A stretch of DNA of 64,000 nt from Niallia taxi (GCF_004005475.1 NZ_RZTZ01000002.1:682001-746000), one strand, 5' to 3'; numbered from the stretch's first letter, positions 1 through 8,881 are shown. Numbers and translations: made by a program. The notes: a model not told the origin generated them from the letters alone.

Positions 1-1134
1 AACCACCTTCAGCCAAGTCTTGAGGCATGCGGTGGCAGTGATAGACTTCCGCAATACTTGTGGTATGGGACTGGCAATAAAAGCCAAGCTTACTTTTTAA
101 CATATTTGTCGCAAATCGGCTGTGATTTGGTGATTGCAAGTCCAAATGGTGACGATGTATTCGAGCAAATTGCAGGTGACGTGCAGCCTGTTTTTATCCA
201 TAGATATCCGCAGGAGAAAGAGGCGGAGGAATTTCCGACGGAAAAACGGAGAAGAACAGCAACGGTTGCTTACAGAGCGTCAAAAGAAATTGAGAGCATT
301 TTAAATCATGAAGGCTCTGGCCTTTATAAACCATGGCAGCTGAGGGATTACACACCAATGTCCGTCACGCTCAAGACGACATATGACGAGCTGTTTTTAT
401 TGGAAAAAGAAAAAGCGATGATACGCCCGAATTTTGAAGTAAGTAATGGAGAAGTGAAAATTCCTACTATTTTTGCTAAAGTATTTGGTGTAAGCAGCAA
501 TAGGAAGGAATACTGGGATAGGATGCATACCCTTGTAAATGTGGAACATGCCCTATTAATAAAGAATTTTCCTTTTACAAGAGCAATCGTCAGCGATTAT
601 CGTTTTCATTATCGAAATGCTCTTGGCAAAGATGGGAAATTGGACATAGATAAAATGATGGGATCGAACTATTGGAGCTATGGCCGTTTGCCAATAGGAT
701 TGCAAAAAGGAATCGCATCAAGCATTCGATCTATTTGCCATAAGCCTCGTCTTCAGTCATTACCGAATGAAACTTCAGAAGAAGCAGCTATTTTCCTGTT
801 TACACAAGGACTGATCATACCTGCTGACATCTTGAAGCTGCTGCAGAAATTTGACTATTCGCAGGATGTTCCAAGCATCATTTTGTATAAGACAGAGCAA
901 AACGGCATTTTTACGAGAGAGGATGCAGCGATTTTGCTGTTATTAAATGCATTCGGAGTGGATATTATTCTTTATAATCCGCCAGGCCATATGGATATGG
1001 AGCCGTTTATTACAGAAGGCTCCTATGACTCCCACTGGCTCGAGGATGTTGTGTTTGAACTGGAATATAAGGAAGAGTCGTTCTTTAAGAAAATGATACT
1101 GAATGGTTTTAAAAAAAATAGAAGGGGAGATTAG
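1..1134 (+). CDS. yceG: YceG-family protein, 3' part (5' end outside window)
   Basis: The reading frame is open from base 1, so the gene begins upstream; the first internal start-like codon (TTG at 58) is not the real start. The visible ~377 residues match the C-terminal part of the YceG family, a roughly 540-residue cytosolic protein found with TelA and TerD in Bacillus tellurite/stress clusters. Its biochemical role is not established. The gene stops 2 bp before the telA-like gene, so the two are almost certainly cotranscribed. In B. subtilis the homologous yceC-yceH operon is in the SigW envelope-stress regulon. The operon promoter lies outside this window. The family call rests on protein resemblance plus the telA/terD neighbours. 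Confidence 0.8.
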   Translation, partial: NHLQPSLEACGGSDRLPQYLWYGTGNKSQAYFLTYLSQIGCDLVIASPNGDDVFEQIAGDVQPVFIHRYPQEKEAEEFPTEKRRRTATVAYRASKEIESILNHEGSGLYKPWQLRDYTPMSVTLKTTYDELFLLEKEKAMIRPNFEVSNGEVKIPTIFAKVFGVSSNRKEYWDRMHTLVNVEHALLIKNFPFTRAIVSDYRFHYRNALGKDGKLDIDKMMGSNYWSYGRLPIGLQKGIASSIRSICHKPRLQSLPNETSEEAAIFLFTQGLIIPADILKLLQKFDYSQDVPSIILYKTEQNGIFTREDAAILLLLNAFGVDIILYNPPGHMDMEPFITEGSYDSHWLEDVVFELEYKEESFFKKMILNGFKKNRRGD

Positions 1135-1136
1135 CA

Positions 1137-2240
1137 GTGAATATGCAATCATCTAATTCTTCAAGCAATGAACACCAAGTTATAGATGTGTTAACGGAAA
1201 ATAAGGTTTCTGAAATCAAGCTTGCCTTAAGAAATGAACCAGAAGTACAGCAGCTGGCAAAATCTATAGATGAAAGAGACCAAATTCAAATACTAGAGTT
1301 CGGAAAAGAGCCTGCTGTTCAGATTTCTAAATTCTCCGATCAAATTCTCAGCAACATGAGAACAACAAAAGTCGAAGACTCAGGAGAACTGCTGAAACAG
1401 CTTGGCAGGATTATGGATAAGTTCGATAAAAAAGACTTTGAGCAATCCTCAAAGGGACTGTTTGGAAAGCTGTTCAAAAAAAGCGAAAAAATCATGGAGA
1501 AGCTTTTTGGTAAGTACCAGTCAATGGGATCGGAGATTGATAAGGTTTATGTGGAAATTTCCAAATACCAAACGGAGATGGTTGATTCGACAAACATGCT
1601 CGACAATATGTATGAGCAAAACTATCAATATTATTTGACGCTTGAGAAATATGCTGTTGCAGGCGCAATGAAATCAGATCAGCTAAAACAAGAGGTGCTT
1701 CCTCCAATTGAGGCAAAAGCAATCCAAGGAGATCAGCTTGCTTCGATGCAGCTTGATACATTACGAAATGCGATTGAATTGATCGATCAGCGTGTGTATG
1801 ATTTGGAAATGGCCAAAATGGTCGCATTGCAGACAGCACCGCAAATAAGACTGCTGCAGCGCGGAAATACGAAATTAATCGGAAAGATTAACTCTGCTTT
1901 TGTTACGACAATTCCTATTTTTAAAAACGGATTGATTCAAGCTGTTGCAGCAAAAAGACAGAAGCTAGTAGCAGACAGCATGAGCGAGCTTGACCGTCGC
2001 ACAAATGAGATGCTTGTCCGCAATGCACAAAATATTTCACAGCAAAGTGTGGATATTGCAAGAATGGCAGGTGCGCCAAGCATTAAAATTGAAACAATCG
2101 AGGAATCCTGGAATATCATTATGAAGGGTATGCAGGAAACAAAATCGATTGAAGAAGAAAATAAGAGGCTCCGCGAAGAAGGTACGAAAAAACTGGAGCA
2201 GCTTCACAGTAATTTCAAGCAAATGAAATTAAAAGGCTAA
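1137..2240 (+). CDS. yceH: TelA/YceH toxic anion resistance protein
   Basis: This 367-residue cytosolic, mostly helical, charged protein is of the TelA (toxic anion resistance) family; KlaB/TelA members are linked to tellurite resistance, with unknown mechanism. The GTG start at 1137 follows a GGGGAG site 7 bases upstream and lies 2 bp after the yceG stop, which indicates tight coupling. Long amphipathic stretches (residues ~85-190 and ~330-367) look coiled-coil forming. The gene sits between yceG and two terD genes, as in other Bacillus Ter clusters, although B. subtilis has the terD genes first. Length fits the family (~360-390). The role is likely envelope or oxyanion stress; tellurite resistance itself is inferred. 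Confidence 0.88.
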   Translation: MNMQSSNSSSNEHQVIDVLTENKVSEIKLALRNEPEVQQLAKSIDERDQIQILEFGKEPAVQISKFSDQILSNMRTTKVEDSGELLKQLGRIMDKFDKKDFEQSSKGLFGKLFKKSEKIMEKLFGKYQSMGSEIDKVYVEISKYQTEMVDSTNMLDNMYEQNYQYYLTLEKYAVAGAMKSDQLKQEVLPPIEAKAIQGDQLASMQLDTLRNAIELIDQRVYDLEMAKMVALQTAPQIRLLQRGNTKLIGKINSAFVTTIPIFKNGLIQAVAAKRQKLVADSMSELDRRTNEMLVRNAQNISQQSVDIARMAGAPSIKIETIEESWNIIMKGMQETKSIEEENKRLREEGTKKLEQLHSNFKQMKLKG

Positions 2241-2301
2241 CAATCAGGGCAGTACTGCTGCCCTGACCTAAAAAAATACATAATACATAGGAGTGGATAA
2301 T

Positions 2302-2916
2302 ATGGCAATCAATCTGCAAAAAGGACAAAGAGTGGATTTGACGAAGGGCAATCCTGGTTTATCAAAGATTATGGTAGGTCTTGGTTGGGATCCAGTTCAG
2401 CAAAATAAAGGCGGCGGACTGTTTGGTTCTTTATTTGGCGGCGGTTCTGGCGGAGCAAATGTTGACTGTGATGCATCAGTATTAATGCTTGATGAGAACG
2501 GCAAAGTAAAAGGGAACAGTGATGTTATTTACTTTGGCAACTTGAAAAGCAGAGATGGAAGCATTCAGCATACTGGCGACAACTTGACTGGAGACGGTGC
2601 AGGGGATGATGAGCAAATTTTTGTGGAATTAAGCCGTGTTCCTGCAGCAGTACATAAGCTTGTTTTCGTTGTTAATATTTATGATGCGGTGAAAAGAAAA
2701 CAGCATTTCGGAATGATTCAAAACGCATTTATCCGCATAGTTAATCCAAGCTCTAATGAGACACTGCTTCACTACAATCTGACAGATAACTATAATGGCA
2801 TGACTAGCTTAATTGTTGGTGAACTTTACAGAAACGGTCAAGAGTGGAAGTTTGGCGCAATTGGTTCTGGAACATCTGCCGGCAGTCTTGGTGAAGTAGT
2901 AAAATCTTATTCTTAA
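2302..2916 (+). CDS. TerD-family stress protein with Gly-rich insert
   Basis: TerD/calcium-binding family protein, 204 residues from ATG 2302. That start is preferred over GTG 2293 because TAGGAG lies 8 bases upstream of it and the family begins MA(I/V)xLxKGQ. It shows the usual N-terminal KGQRVDLTKGNPG segment, a GLGWD motif, and the acidic GDNLTGDGAGDDEQ region that binds Ca2+ in relatives. Unlike its neighbour it carries a Gly/Ser-rich insertion at about residues 36-50 between GWD and the DCDAS strand, giving a flexible loop. It probably arose by tandem duplication with the next gene. TerD proteins are associated with tellurite, phage and envelope stress; the exact function here is unknown. 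Confidence 0.88.
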   Translation: MAINLQKGQRVDLTKGNPGLSKIMVGLGWDPVQQNKGGGLFGSLFGGGSGGANVDCDASVLMLDENGKVKGNSDVIYFGNLKSRDGSIQHTGDNLTGDGAGDDEQIFVELSRVPAAVHKLVFVVNIYDAVKRKQHFGMIQNAFIRIVNPSSNETLLHYNLTDNYNGMTSLIVGELYRNGQEWKFGAIGSGTSAGSLGEVVKSYS

Positions 2917-2948
2917 TATCAGCAAGTGATTAAAAGGAGGAGAAAAGA

Positions 2949-3527
2949 ATGAGCATCAATCTATCAAAAGGACAAAGAATTGACCTGACGAAAACAAATC
3001 CAGGCTTAACGAGAGCGATAATCGGATTAGGATGGGACACAAATCGCTATGACGGCGGTGTTGATTTTGACTTGGATGCATCAGCATTTCTGGCAGATGC
3101 AAACGGTAAAGTGATAAATGATGTAGATTTCATTTTCTACAACAACCTTGCACATCCGAGCGGCGGTGTGGAGCATACAGGCGATAACCGGACAGGTGAA
3201 GGCGATGGGGATGATGAACAAATCGTCATCGACTTTTCTAAAATTCCAGCACATGTACATAAAGTCGGCATCGCTGTGACGATTCATGACGCAGATTCTA
3301 GAAGTCAAAATTTTGGTCAAGTTTCTAATGCGTTTGTTCGTGTCGTGAATGAAGAAACAAATGTAGAAATACTTCGATATGATTTAGGCGAAGATTTTTC
3401 TGTGGAGACAGCTGTTGTCATTTGTGAATTGTACAAGCATAATGGCGATTGGAAGTTTAATGCTATTGGCAGCGGATTCTCTGGCGGACTTGCAGCACTA
3501 TGCCGCAACTACGGATTGGACGTATAA
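2949..3527 (+). CDS. TerD-family stress protein (YceC/YceD-like)
   Basis: This second TerD protein has 192 residues, the usual family length. AAAGGAGGAG stands ahead of ATG 2949. It has the canonical [13 protein letters not shown] start, [21 protein letters not shown], and the acidic [16 protein letters not shown] loop that forms the Ca2+ sites in TerD structures. It follows the first terD by 32 bp in the same operon and the transcript ends at the hairpin starting at 3593. It is closest to B. subtilis YceC/YceD/YceE; I cannot say which one. The family role in tellurite and envelope stress is known, the molecular activity is not. Confidence 0.9.
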   Translation: MSINLSKGQRIDLTKTNPGLTRAIIGLGWDTNRYDGGVDFDLDASAFLADANGKVINDVDFIFYNNLAHPSGGVEHTGDNRTGEGDGDDEQIVIDFSKIPAHVHKVGIAVTIHDADSRSQNFGQVSNAFVRVVNEETNVEILRYDLGEDFSVETAVVICELYKHNGDWKFNAIGSGFSGGLAALCRNYGLDV

Positions 3528-3592
3528 CTCCTGGCTGTCACAAAGACAGAGTGTATGAAATAAACAGCAAGCTAAGCAGCCTTTCAGAAAAG

Positions 3593-3628
3593 AAGCCTTT
3601 CTTGTTTCTTTTTTGAAGGGCTTTTTTT
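3593..3628 (+). terminator. Intrinsic terminator after the ter cluster
   Basis: An 8-bp stem (AAGCCTTT with AAGGGCTT, one G-U pair) encloses a pyrimidine-rich loop and is followed by seven T. It ends the yceG-telA-terD-terD transcript. Confidence 0.75.
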
Positions 3629-3743
3629 GAAGGTATTGCCAATATTTTTTCTGGCGCAATTAAACTATCATTATATGCTATAATCTATTATATTATTAAT
3701 CTCCTCCTCATCAAACATACTAGTAATACATCGGAGAGCAAAG

Positions 3744-4466
3744 ATGGAGAGAGTAAGGATGAAGCATTTAAAAAAGATTATGCCATTTTTTATGATTGGC
3801 ATTGTCTCGCTACTGATGGGGAATTCCCAGCAGGAGACAGACGGAATCATGCTGAAAGATTATCCTGTCCAATCGATATTAAAGGATACTCTTACAGCAG
3901 AAGAACAGGAAAACCTGCAATCTATTATTTTGCTTCCAAAAGGAGCATTTGATCAAATGGAAGCAGCAGTAATTGGGAAGCGTCTTAATAGGCTGCCATT
4001 ATCTCTTTTATCTAAAATAGAAGAAAAGGGAATTAAAATAAAGCTATTTACTGGAAAGCTAACCGATAATCCGACAGCAAAGCAATTTGCTGGAATAATA
4101 CCAAGAGGGTATCGCACGACAAAAACGTGGGATGATGTACCAGGAATCGGTGGCGGACAAACGGTGCTTGTCAAGATTGGCTCAAGTAATAAAGGGAGCG
4201 GACACGGTTCAGTTAACCTGGAGCTACATGAACTCGCTCATTCCATTGACTATAAGGTACTGAATTATTATAGTAAAAAGGAACAATTTATTTCGGCTTG
4301 GAATAAAGAGAAAGCCAGGCTTTTTCCACAAAGACCGTATTTTTTGAACTATCCTGAGGAATACTTTGCGGAAACCTTTGCCATGTATTATTTAGGCGGT
4401 TCTTATAAAGAATCATTAAAACTGTTGGCACCTTTAACATATAAACAGATTGCCAGCATTAAATAA
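3744..4466 (+). CDS. Secreted Pro-Pro endopeptidase-like zinc metallopeptidase (ATLF/PPEP family)
   Basis: A 240-residue exported zinc protease. A signal-peptide-like N-terminus (KHLKK, then a hydrophobic run to ~residue 26) is followed by one catalytic domain. HELAH at 162-166 supplies two zinc ligands and the catalytic Glu; YPEEYFAET at 203-211 supplies the third ligand (Glu206) and an active-site Tyr203, as in anthrax lethal factor. The blocks GKLTD, KTWDDVPG, IGSSNKG, GHGSVNLELHE and YPEEYFAE closely follow Clostridioides difficile PPEP-1, as I recall it, which cuts surface proteins between two prolines. The specificity loop differs (GIGGGQT). CGGAGA lies 7 bases before ATG 3744; ATG 3759 is an alternative. 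It is monocistronic. Substrate is unknown. Confidence 0.8.
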   Translation: MERVRMKHLKKIMPFFMIGIVSLLMGNSQQETDGIMLKDYPVQSILKDTLTAEEQENLQSIILLPKGAFDQMEAAVIGKRLNRLPLSLLSKIEEKGIKIKLFTGKLTDNPTAKQFAGIIPRGYRTTKTWDDVPGIGGGQTVLVKIGSSNKGSGHGSVNLELHELAHSIDYKVLNYYSKKEQFISAWNKEKARLFPQRPYFLNYPEEYFAETFAMYYLGGSYKESLKLLAPLTYKQIASIK

Positions 4467-4497
4467 GCAAATTTAGCAGGAAAAGGATGTTGAATAA

Positions 4498-5292
4498 ATG
4501 AAGCAATATTTAGATCTATGCAGACATGTCTTGACAACAGGAACGAAAAAAGAAGATCGTACAGGAACTGGCACTGTTAGTACTTTCGGCTATCAAATGC
4601 GTTTTGATTTAGCAGAAGGTTTTCCATTGATCACGACGAAAAAGCTCCACTTGCGTTCGATTATTCATGAGCTATTATGGTTCTTAAATGGGGATACAAA
4701 TATCAAGTACTTACAAGATAATAATGTTCGCATTTGGAATGAATGGGCAGATGAAGAAGGCAACCTGGGACCAGTATACGGCCATCAATGGAGATCATGG
4801 ACATCAAGGGATGGTAGCACGATAGATCAGATAGCTGAATTGATTCACACAATTAAAAACAACCCAGATTCGCGCAGAATGATTGTTAGTGCATGGAATG
4901 TCGGTGATATACCTGATATGGCATTGCCACCTTGTCATTGTCTGTTTCAGTTTTATGTAGCAGACGGAAAATTGTCTTGCCAATTGTACCAGCGTTCTGC
5001 AGATGTATTCTTAGGAGTACCTTTTAATATCTCCTCATACGCTTTACTAACCTATATGATTGCTCAAGTATGTGATCTTGAAGTAGGGGAGTTTATCCAT
5101 ACATTTGGTGATGTTCATATTTATAATAATCACATAGAGCAAGTGGAGCTGCAGCTAACAAGAGAACCGAAGCCACTGCCACAGCTCGTGCTGAATAAAG
5201 AGGTTAAGGACATTTTCTCGTTCAAATATGAAGATTTCGAAATTGTGAACTATGAAGCACATCCACATATTAAAGGAGTAGTAAGTGTATGA
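4498..5292 (+). CDS. thyA: Thymidylate synthase (class I)
   Basis: Converts dUMP to dTMP using methylene-tetrahydrofolate, in the cytosol as a dimer. It is 264 residues, exactly the length of the E. coli-type enzyme. The nucleophile is Cys146 in the PPCHC motif; the RRMI phosphate-binding segment, the [12 protein letters not shown] dUMP site and the C-terminal Val are present. An AGGAAAAGGA site precedes ATG 4498. The last four bases overlap the dfrA start (ATGA), so the two enzymes of the dTMP cycle are translationally coupled: ThyA makes dihydrofolate and DfrA regenerates tetrahydrofolate. It resembles B. subtilis ThyB. Confidence 0.97.
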   Translation: MKQYLDLCRHVLTTGTKKEDRTGTGTVSTFGYQMRFDLAEGFPLITTKKLHLRSIIHELLWFLNGDTNIKYLQDNNVRIWNEWADEEGNLGPVYGHQWRSWTSRDGSTIDQIAELIHTIKNNPDSRRMIVSAWNVGDIPDMALPPCHCLFQFYVADGKLSCQLYQRSADVFLGVPFNISSYALLTYMIAQVCDLEVGEFIHTFGDVHIYNNHIEQVELQLTREPKPLPQLVLNKEVKDIFSFKYEDFEIVNYEAHPHIKGVVSV

Positions 5293-5777
5293 TTTCTTTA
5301 ATTGTAGCGATGGACGATAAGCAGGCAATCGGAGTAAATAACCAATTGCCTTGGCATTTACCCGAAGACTTAAAGTATTTCAAGAAGGTGACAACAGGTC
5401 ACCCAATCGTAATGGGGCGTAAAACGAGAGATTCGATTGGACGAAATTTGCCTAACAGGGAAAATGTGATTTTAACGAGAGACAAAAATTATACTTGTGA
5501 AGGCTGTACAGTTCTGTATTCTATCGATGATTTTAAAAAATGGCAGGCGGAAAAGGATGAGGAGATTTTTATCATCGGCGGGTCTGAAATTTTTAAAGAA
5601 ACAATCGAAATTACTGACAGACTTTACATTACGGAAATTAGCGGCGAATTTGAGGCAGACACTTATTTCCCTGAAATTGACTGGAACGAGTGGCATGTCA
5701 TAAGTGAAAATAAGGGCATTAGAGATGAAAAGAATGACTATGATTACCGCTTCCTAGTATATGAAAAGAATAAATAA
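5289..5777 (+). CDS. dfrA: Dihydrofolate reductase
   Basis: A 162-residue NADPH-dependent reductase regenerating tetrahydrofolate from the dihydrofolate made by ThyA. Typical features: the substrate-binding N-terminus with [30 protein letters not shown] (cofactor binding), and FIIGGSEIF near residue 98. The acidic catalytic residue sits in the PEDL segment. It overlaps thyA by 4 bp and is followed directly by a strong hairpin, giving a two-gene operon. The target class is trimethoprim-sensitive chromosomal DHFR; nothing suggests an acquired resistance allele. Confidence 0.96.
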   Translation: MISLIVAMDDKQAIGVNNQLPWHLPEDLKYFKKVTTGHPIVMGRKTRDSIGRNLPNRENVILTRDKNYTCEGCTVLYSIDDFKKWQAEKDEEIFIIGGSEIFKETIEITDRLYITEISGEFEADTYFPEIDWNEWHVISENKGIRDEKNDYDYRFLVYEKNK

Positions 5778-5784
5778 CAAAGAA

Positions 5785-5817
5785 AAAACCAAATCAAAGT
5801 TGATTTGGTTTTTTTTA
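5785..5817. terminator. Bidirectional terminator between dfrA and hlyIII
   Basis: Perfect stem AACCAAATCAA / TTGATTTGGTT with a 2-nt loop, flanked by an A-run on the left and eight T on the right. It can end both the dfrA transcript and the converging hlyIII transcript. Confidence 0.88.
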
Positions 5818-6438
5818 TACATAAAATAGGATGCAAAAATACATGAACGAGCTTCCAGCTAACACAAATACATGCCAGATTGCATGGAAGTAAGGGGTTT
5901 TCTGAAGCACATAAAATATGCTGCCGATTGTATAAAACAAACCGCCAATAATGAGCAGAATGGCTCCTTCTGTTCCGATAGCATGGAATAAAGGAACGAT
6001 TGCTGAAACAATCAGCCAGCCCATAATTACGTATAGGATTGTGGAAGCAACAATAAACTTTTTCACAAAATAGCATTTAAATACTATCCCTGCAACGGCA
6101 AGTCCCCAAACAATTCCGAATAATGTCCAGCCAAGCGGCCCTCTGATTGCTACAAGTAAAAAGGGCGTGTACGTACCTGCGATAAGCAAATAGATGGCAG
6201 AATGATCGAGAATTTCAAAGAAATCCTTCAGCTTTTCATATGTTGTACTGTGCAGAAGAGTCGAGCATAAATACAGGATTACCATAGTGGCTCCAAATAT
6301 CGTAAAGCTGACGATTCTCCACGGATTATCTGTTTCAGCTGCATACAGAATTAAAAAAACAAGTGCTGGAATGCTTAACAAAAAGCCGATTCCATGTGTT
6401 ATGCTGTTGGCTATTTCTTCTTTTACAGAAAAATTCAT
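5815..6438 (-). CDS. yplQ: Hemolysin III-family membrane protein (PAQR/YplQ-like)
   Basis: A 207-residue integral membrane protein with seven predicted helices, of the HlyIII/PAQR superfamily. The N-terminus EEIANSITHGIG and the segments STLLHS, DHSAIYLLIAGTYTPF and the C-terminal YFHAIWHVFVLAGS carry the conserved Ser, Asp and His residues that bind zinc in PAQR proteins. The start at 6438 has GAGGTGAT 4-10 bases upstream. The B. subtilis relative YplQ lies in the ilvA/thyB region, consistent with this location. Despite the name, hemolytic activity should not be assumed; the family is more likely a hydrolase or membrane-lipid sensor. Confidence 0.9.
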   Translation of the reverse strand: MNFSVKEEIANSITHGIGFLLSIPALVFLILYAAETDNPWRIVSFTIFGATMVILYLCSTLLHSTTYEKLKDFFEILDHSAIYLLIAGTYTPFLLVAIRGPLGWTLFGIVWGLAVAGIVFKCYFVKKFIVASTILYVIMGWLIVSAIVPLFHAIGTEGAILLIIGGLFYTIGSIFYVLQKTPYFHAIWHVFVLAGSSFMYFCILFYV

Positions 6439-6499
6439 TCCATCACCTCTTCTTTATTCTAAAGGAACAACGATGGAAAAACAAACGAGGACAAAGAAA

Positions 6500-6526
6500 T
6501 GAAACAAAAATAGGTCTAGAAACGTA
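6500..6526 (+). promoter_or_regulatory. ECF (SigW-type) promoter for the tubby-like gene
   Basis: TGAAAC at 6500-6505, a 17-bp spacer, then CGTA at 6523-6526. This matches the Bacillus SigW consensus. The start of transcription would fall near 6533, just ahead of AAGGAGG and the TTG start at 6552. Confidence 0.65.
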
Positions 6527-6551
6527 TATCCTTTATAAGGAGGCTGGACAT

Positions 6552-7256
6552 TTGATACACTTGAATTTTATATTTTTGCTTATCTTAATTGGAACATTTA
6601 TACGTTATCTTGTTTATGGAGAATTTGATGCATCATCCATTGTTTTGGCTTCTTTATTTCCCATTACTTCTGTCTTGATGTATATTACCGCAAGCTATTT
6701 AGCCAAAAAGGAACAAGCTTATTCCCCGAAATATGACGACAACTGGTCCTTTTATGTGCTGCAAAAATTGCTGCACACACCGAAGCCTCTTTTTAAAGGG
6801 AAGGAAAAAAAAGGCGTTTACAAACGCTATTATGTTAAAGGCTGGCATTGGCTTATAGATAGCCTATTGGAGGGCAAATCGCCAATGTATTATTCCTTTT
6901 ACCTAACTATAGACGACCATAACTACAAAGTAGAGTGGAAGAGGGATAAAATTTTTTCCAACAATGATAAATGGGTTATTTATAAAGATGGCGAGTATTT
7001 TGGTGAAGCAGCAACTGACTTTCGATAAAAAAACGCAGTCCAATTAAAAGAATGTATCAAAGCTACATTCGGTATGGAAGAATTGCTTGTCACCTCAAAA
7101 ACAATAAAAGGGGAGGCTGTATTGCACTGTAATGATAAAGTTGTAGGAACCATAAAGCGCAGCAGCCTGGTAAGCAGTTCGCATATTATCAACATAGATG
7201 AAAATTCAGACACTTACATATTGGTATTAGTGCTTTTCCGTATGTATTATAAATGA
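6552..7256 (+). pseudogene. Tubby/LURP-like membrane protein interrupted by an in-frame stop
   Basis: The start is TTG 6552, with AAGGAGG 8 bases upstream and an ECF promoter before it; reading further upstream would overlap hlyIII. The first part (158 codons) has two N-terminal hydrophobic helices, then a soluble domain. It stops at TAA 7026-7028. The same frame then continues for 75 codons (K-N-A-V-Q... to 7256) and completes what looks like a tubby C-terminal/LURP-like beta-barrel: alternating strands, KWVIYKDGEYFGEAATDF, then HCNDKVVGTIKRS and a final hydrophobic helix TYILVLVLF. A TTA-to-TAA change would explain the break. B. subtilis YxjI, a small tubby-like protein, is also SigW-controlled. 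An alternative is a genuine shorter protein plus non-coding tail. Confidence 0.55.
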
Positions 7257-7355
7257 TCATAAAAATGGAGCAATCAGCATTCTGATACCTTTTTGACTAT
7301 TTAATGTGAAAAAACAAAAAATTTAGAATTATTTTATGGTTTTACCTCTCTGACA

Positions 7356-7364
7356 TGTTATAAT
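7356..7364 (+). promoter_or_regulatory. Extended -10 promoter of ilvA
   Basis: TGTTATAAT, a perfect extended -10 element, lies 34 bp before the ilvA start. No convincing -35 box is seen, as is common for extended -10 promoters. There is no T-box leader. Confidence 0.55.
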
Positions 7365-7397
7365 GTACAAATTAATGGTGGAAATGAGGGTGTGGAT

Positions 7398-8663
7398 ATG
7401 GAACAAAATGTAATGAGAAAAATGGTGCAGCTGGAGGATATTCTAATTGCATACCAGCGAATTAAAGACATAGTGGCCCATACTCCTTTACAAAAGAATC
7501 ATAGGTTGTCAGAGAAATATGATTGTAATATCTATATCAAAAGAGAAGATTTACAGCATGTTCGTTCCTTTAAATTAAGAGGAGCCTTTTATTCTATGGT
7601 TATGCAGGAAAAAGAAAAAATGAAAAATGGAGTAGTATGTGCAAGTGCAGGGAATCATGCGCAGGGAGTTGCCTATTCATGCCGGTATTTAGGTGTGCAT
7701 GGGAAGATTTTTATGCCTGCAACAACACCGAAGCAAAAAGTAACACAAGTAAAAATGTTCGGTAAAAATTATGTCGAGGTTGTTCTAGTAGGAGACACGT
7801 TTGACGACTCGTACGAAGAAGCAATCAAATGTGCCACTGGGGAAGAGCGTGCATTTATCCATCCGTTTAATGATGAGCATGTAATTGCAGGTCAAGGAAC
7901 AGTAGGCATTGAGATTATGAATGACATCGATGAGCCTGTCGATTATGTGTTTGCAAGCATTGGCGGGGGCGGACTAATGGCAGGATTAAGCACTTATATT
8001 AAAGGTGTGTCTCCTGGAACGAAAATGATCGGCGTTGAGCCAGCAGGTGCTCCTTCGATGAAGGAGGCTATCTTGCAGCGCCAAGTCGTGACCCTAAGTA
8101 AAATTGATAAATTTGTTGACGGTGCTGCCGTCAAGCGTGTTGGCGAAAAAAGCTATGATGTGTGTAAACAGCTGCTCGAGGATATTCTGCTCGTTCCAGA
8201 AGGAAAGGTATGCACATCTATTCTCTCTCTTTATAATGAGCACGCTATCGTTGCAGAGCCAGCAGGTGCTCTCCCTGTTGCTGCATTGGATTTATATAGG
8301 GACAAGATTAAAGGGAAAAATGTCGTTGTTGTTATCAGCGGAGGCAATAATGATATCGACAGAATGCAGGATATTAAAGAAAGATCCTTATTATATGAAG
8401 GACTGCTTTATCACTTTATCGTCAATTTCCCGCAAAGAGCAGGAGCACTAAGGGAATTCCTTGATGAGGTGTTAGGCCCTGATGATGATATAACAAGGTT
8501 TGAATACATCAAGAAAAACAATAAGGAAAATGGACCAGCGTTAGTCGGACTGGAGCTTAAGCATAGGGAAGACTATAAAGGGCTTATTGAGAGAATGGAC
8601 ATCAAGGGCTTTGCTTATACAGAGCTTAATAAAGATTCAAATTTATTTAATTTGCTTGTTTAA
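7398..8663 (+). CDS. ilvA: Threonine dehydratase (threonine ammonia-lyase), biosynthetic
   Basis: PLP enzyme that deaminates threonine to 2-oxobutanoate, the first step to isoleucine. The PLP lysine is in SFKLRGA (about residue 58); CASAGNHAQGVA and the glycine-rich SIGGGGLMAG loop bind the cofactor phosphate. The C-terminal ~90 residues form one ACT-like domain (FPQRAGALREFL), where isoleucine/valine feedback acts. ATG 7398 is chosen because GAGGG lies 7 bases upstream; GTG 7392 is too close to that site. Length 421 matches the B. subtilis enzyme. It is monocistronic, separated from the ilvBHC-leu operon, as in B. subtilis. Confidence 0.95.
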   Translation: MEQNVMRKMVQLEDILIAYQRIKDIVAHTPLQKNHRLSEKYDCNIYIKREDLQHVRSFKLRGAFYSMVMQEKEKMKNGVVCASAGNHAQGVAYSCRYLGVHGKIFMPATTPKQKVTQVKMFGKNYVEVVLVGDTFDDSYEEAIKCATGEERAFIHPFNDEHVIAGQGTVGIEIMNDIDEPVDYVFASIGGGGLMAGLSTYIKGVSPGTKMIGVEPAGAPSMKEAILQRQVVTLSKIDKFVDGAAVKRVGEKSYDVCKQLLEDILLVPEGKVCTSILSLYNEHAIVAEPAGALPVAALDLYRDKIKGKNVVVVISGGNNDIDRMQDIKERSLLYEGLLYHFIVNFPQRAGALREFLDEVLGPDDDITRFEYIKKNNKENGPALVGLELKHREDYKGLIERMDIKGFAYTELNKDSNLFNLLV

Positions 8664-8699
8664 AAACAACTGGACGATATGAAACATAAGGAACCACTT

Positions 8700-8760
8700 A
8701 AATAACCCCGGTTATTATGCGAATTTCTAACAAATTTTCGTTTAATAGTCGGGGTTATTT
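8700..8760 (+). terminator. Long hairpin downstream of ilvA
   Basis: Outer stem AAATAACCCCG / CGGGGTTATTT (11 bp, perfect) encloses a partly complementary AT-rich interior (GCGAATTT with AAATTTTCG). Downstream bases are T-rich but not a clean run. It most likely ends ilvA transcription and protects the mRNA end. Confidence 0.6.
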
Positions 8761-8851
8761 ATTTGCAGGTTTGTAATTTTTTACAGACGAATGTAAAGCG
8801 CACAATCTAAACTACTTTCTATATAGAAAGGTTGTCAGATTAGGATATTAC

Positions 8852-8881
8852 TTGCTAACTATAGGACTATTGTTGTATAAT
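8852..8881 (+). promoter_or_regulatory. SigA promoter of degV
   Basis: TTGCTA, an 18-bp spacer and a perfect TATAAT lie 56 bp before the degV start. Confidence 0.6.

Noticed and set aside
5744-6076. 110-residue minus ORF overlapping hlyIII
   Set aside because: Out of frame with the hemolysin-III gene and composed of unlikely Cys/His/Arg-rich sequence; a shadow.
7074-7256. 60-residue ORF as an independent gene
   Set aside because: It lies in the same frame as the interrupted upstream gene, has no good ribosome binding site, and completes the upstream fold, so it is treated as the downstream half of a pseudogene.
7257-7397. T-box leader before ilvA
   Set aside because: No AGGGTGGNACCGCG-like sequence or large leader structure; only an extended -10 promoter is visible.
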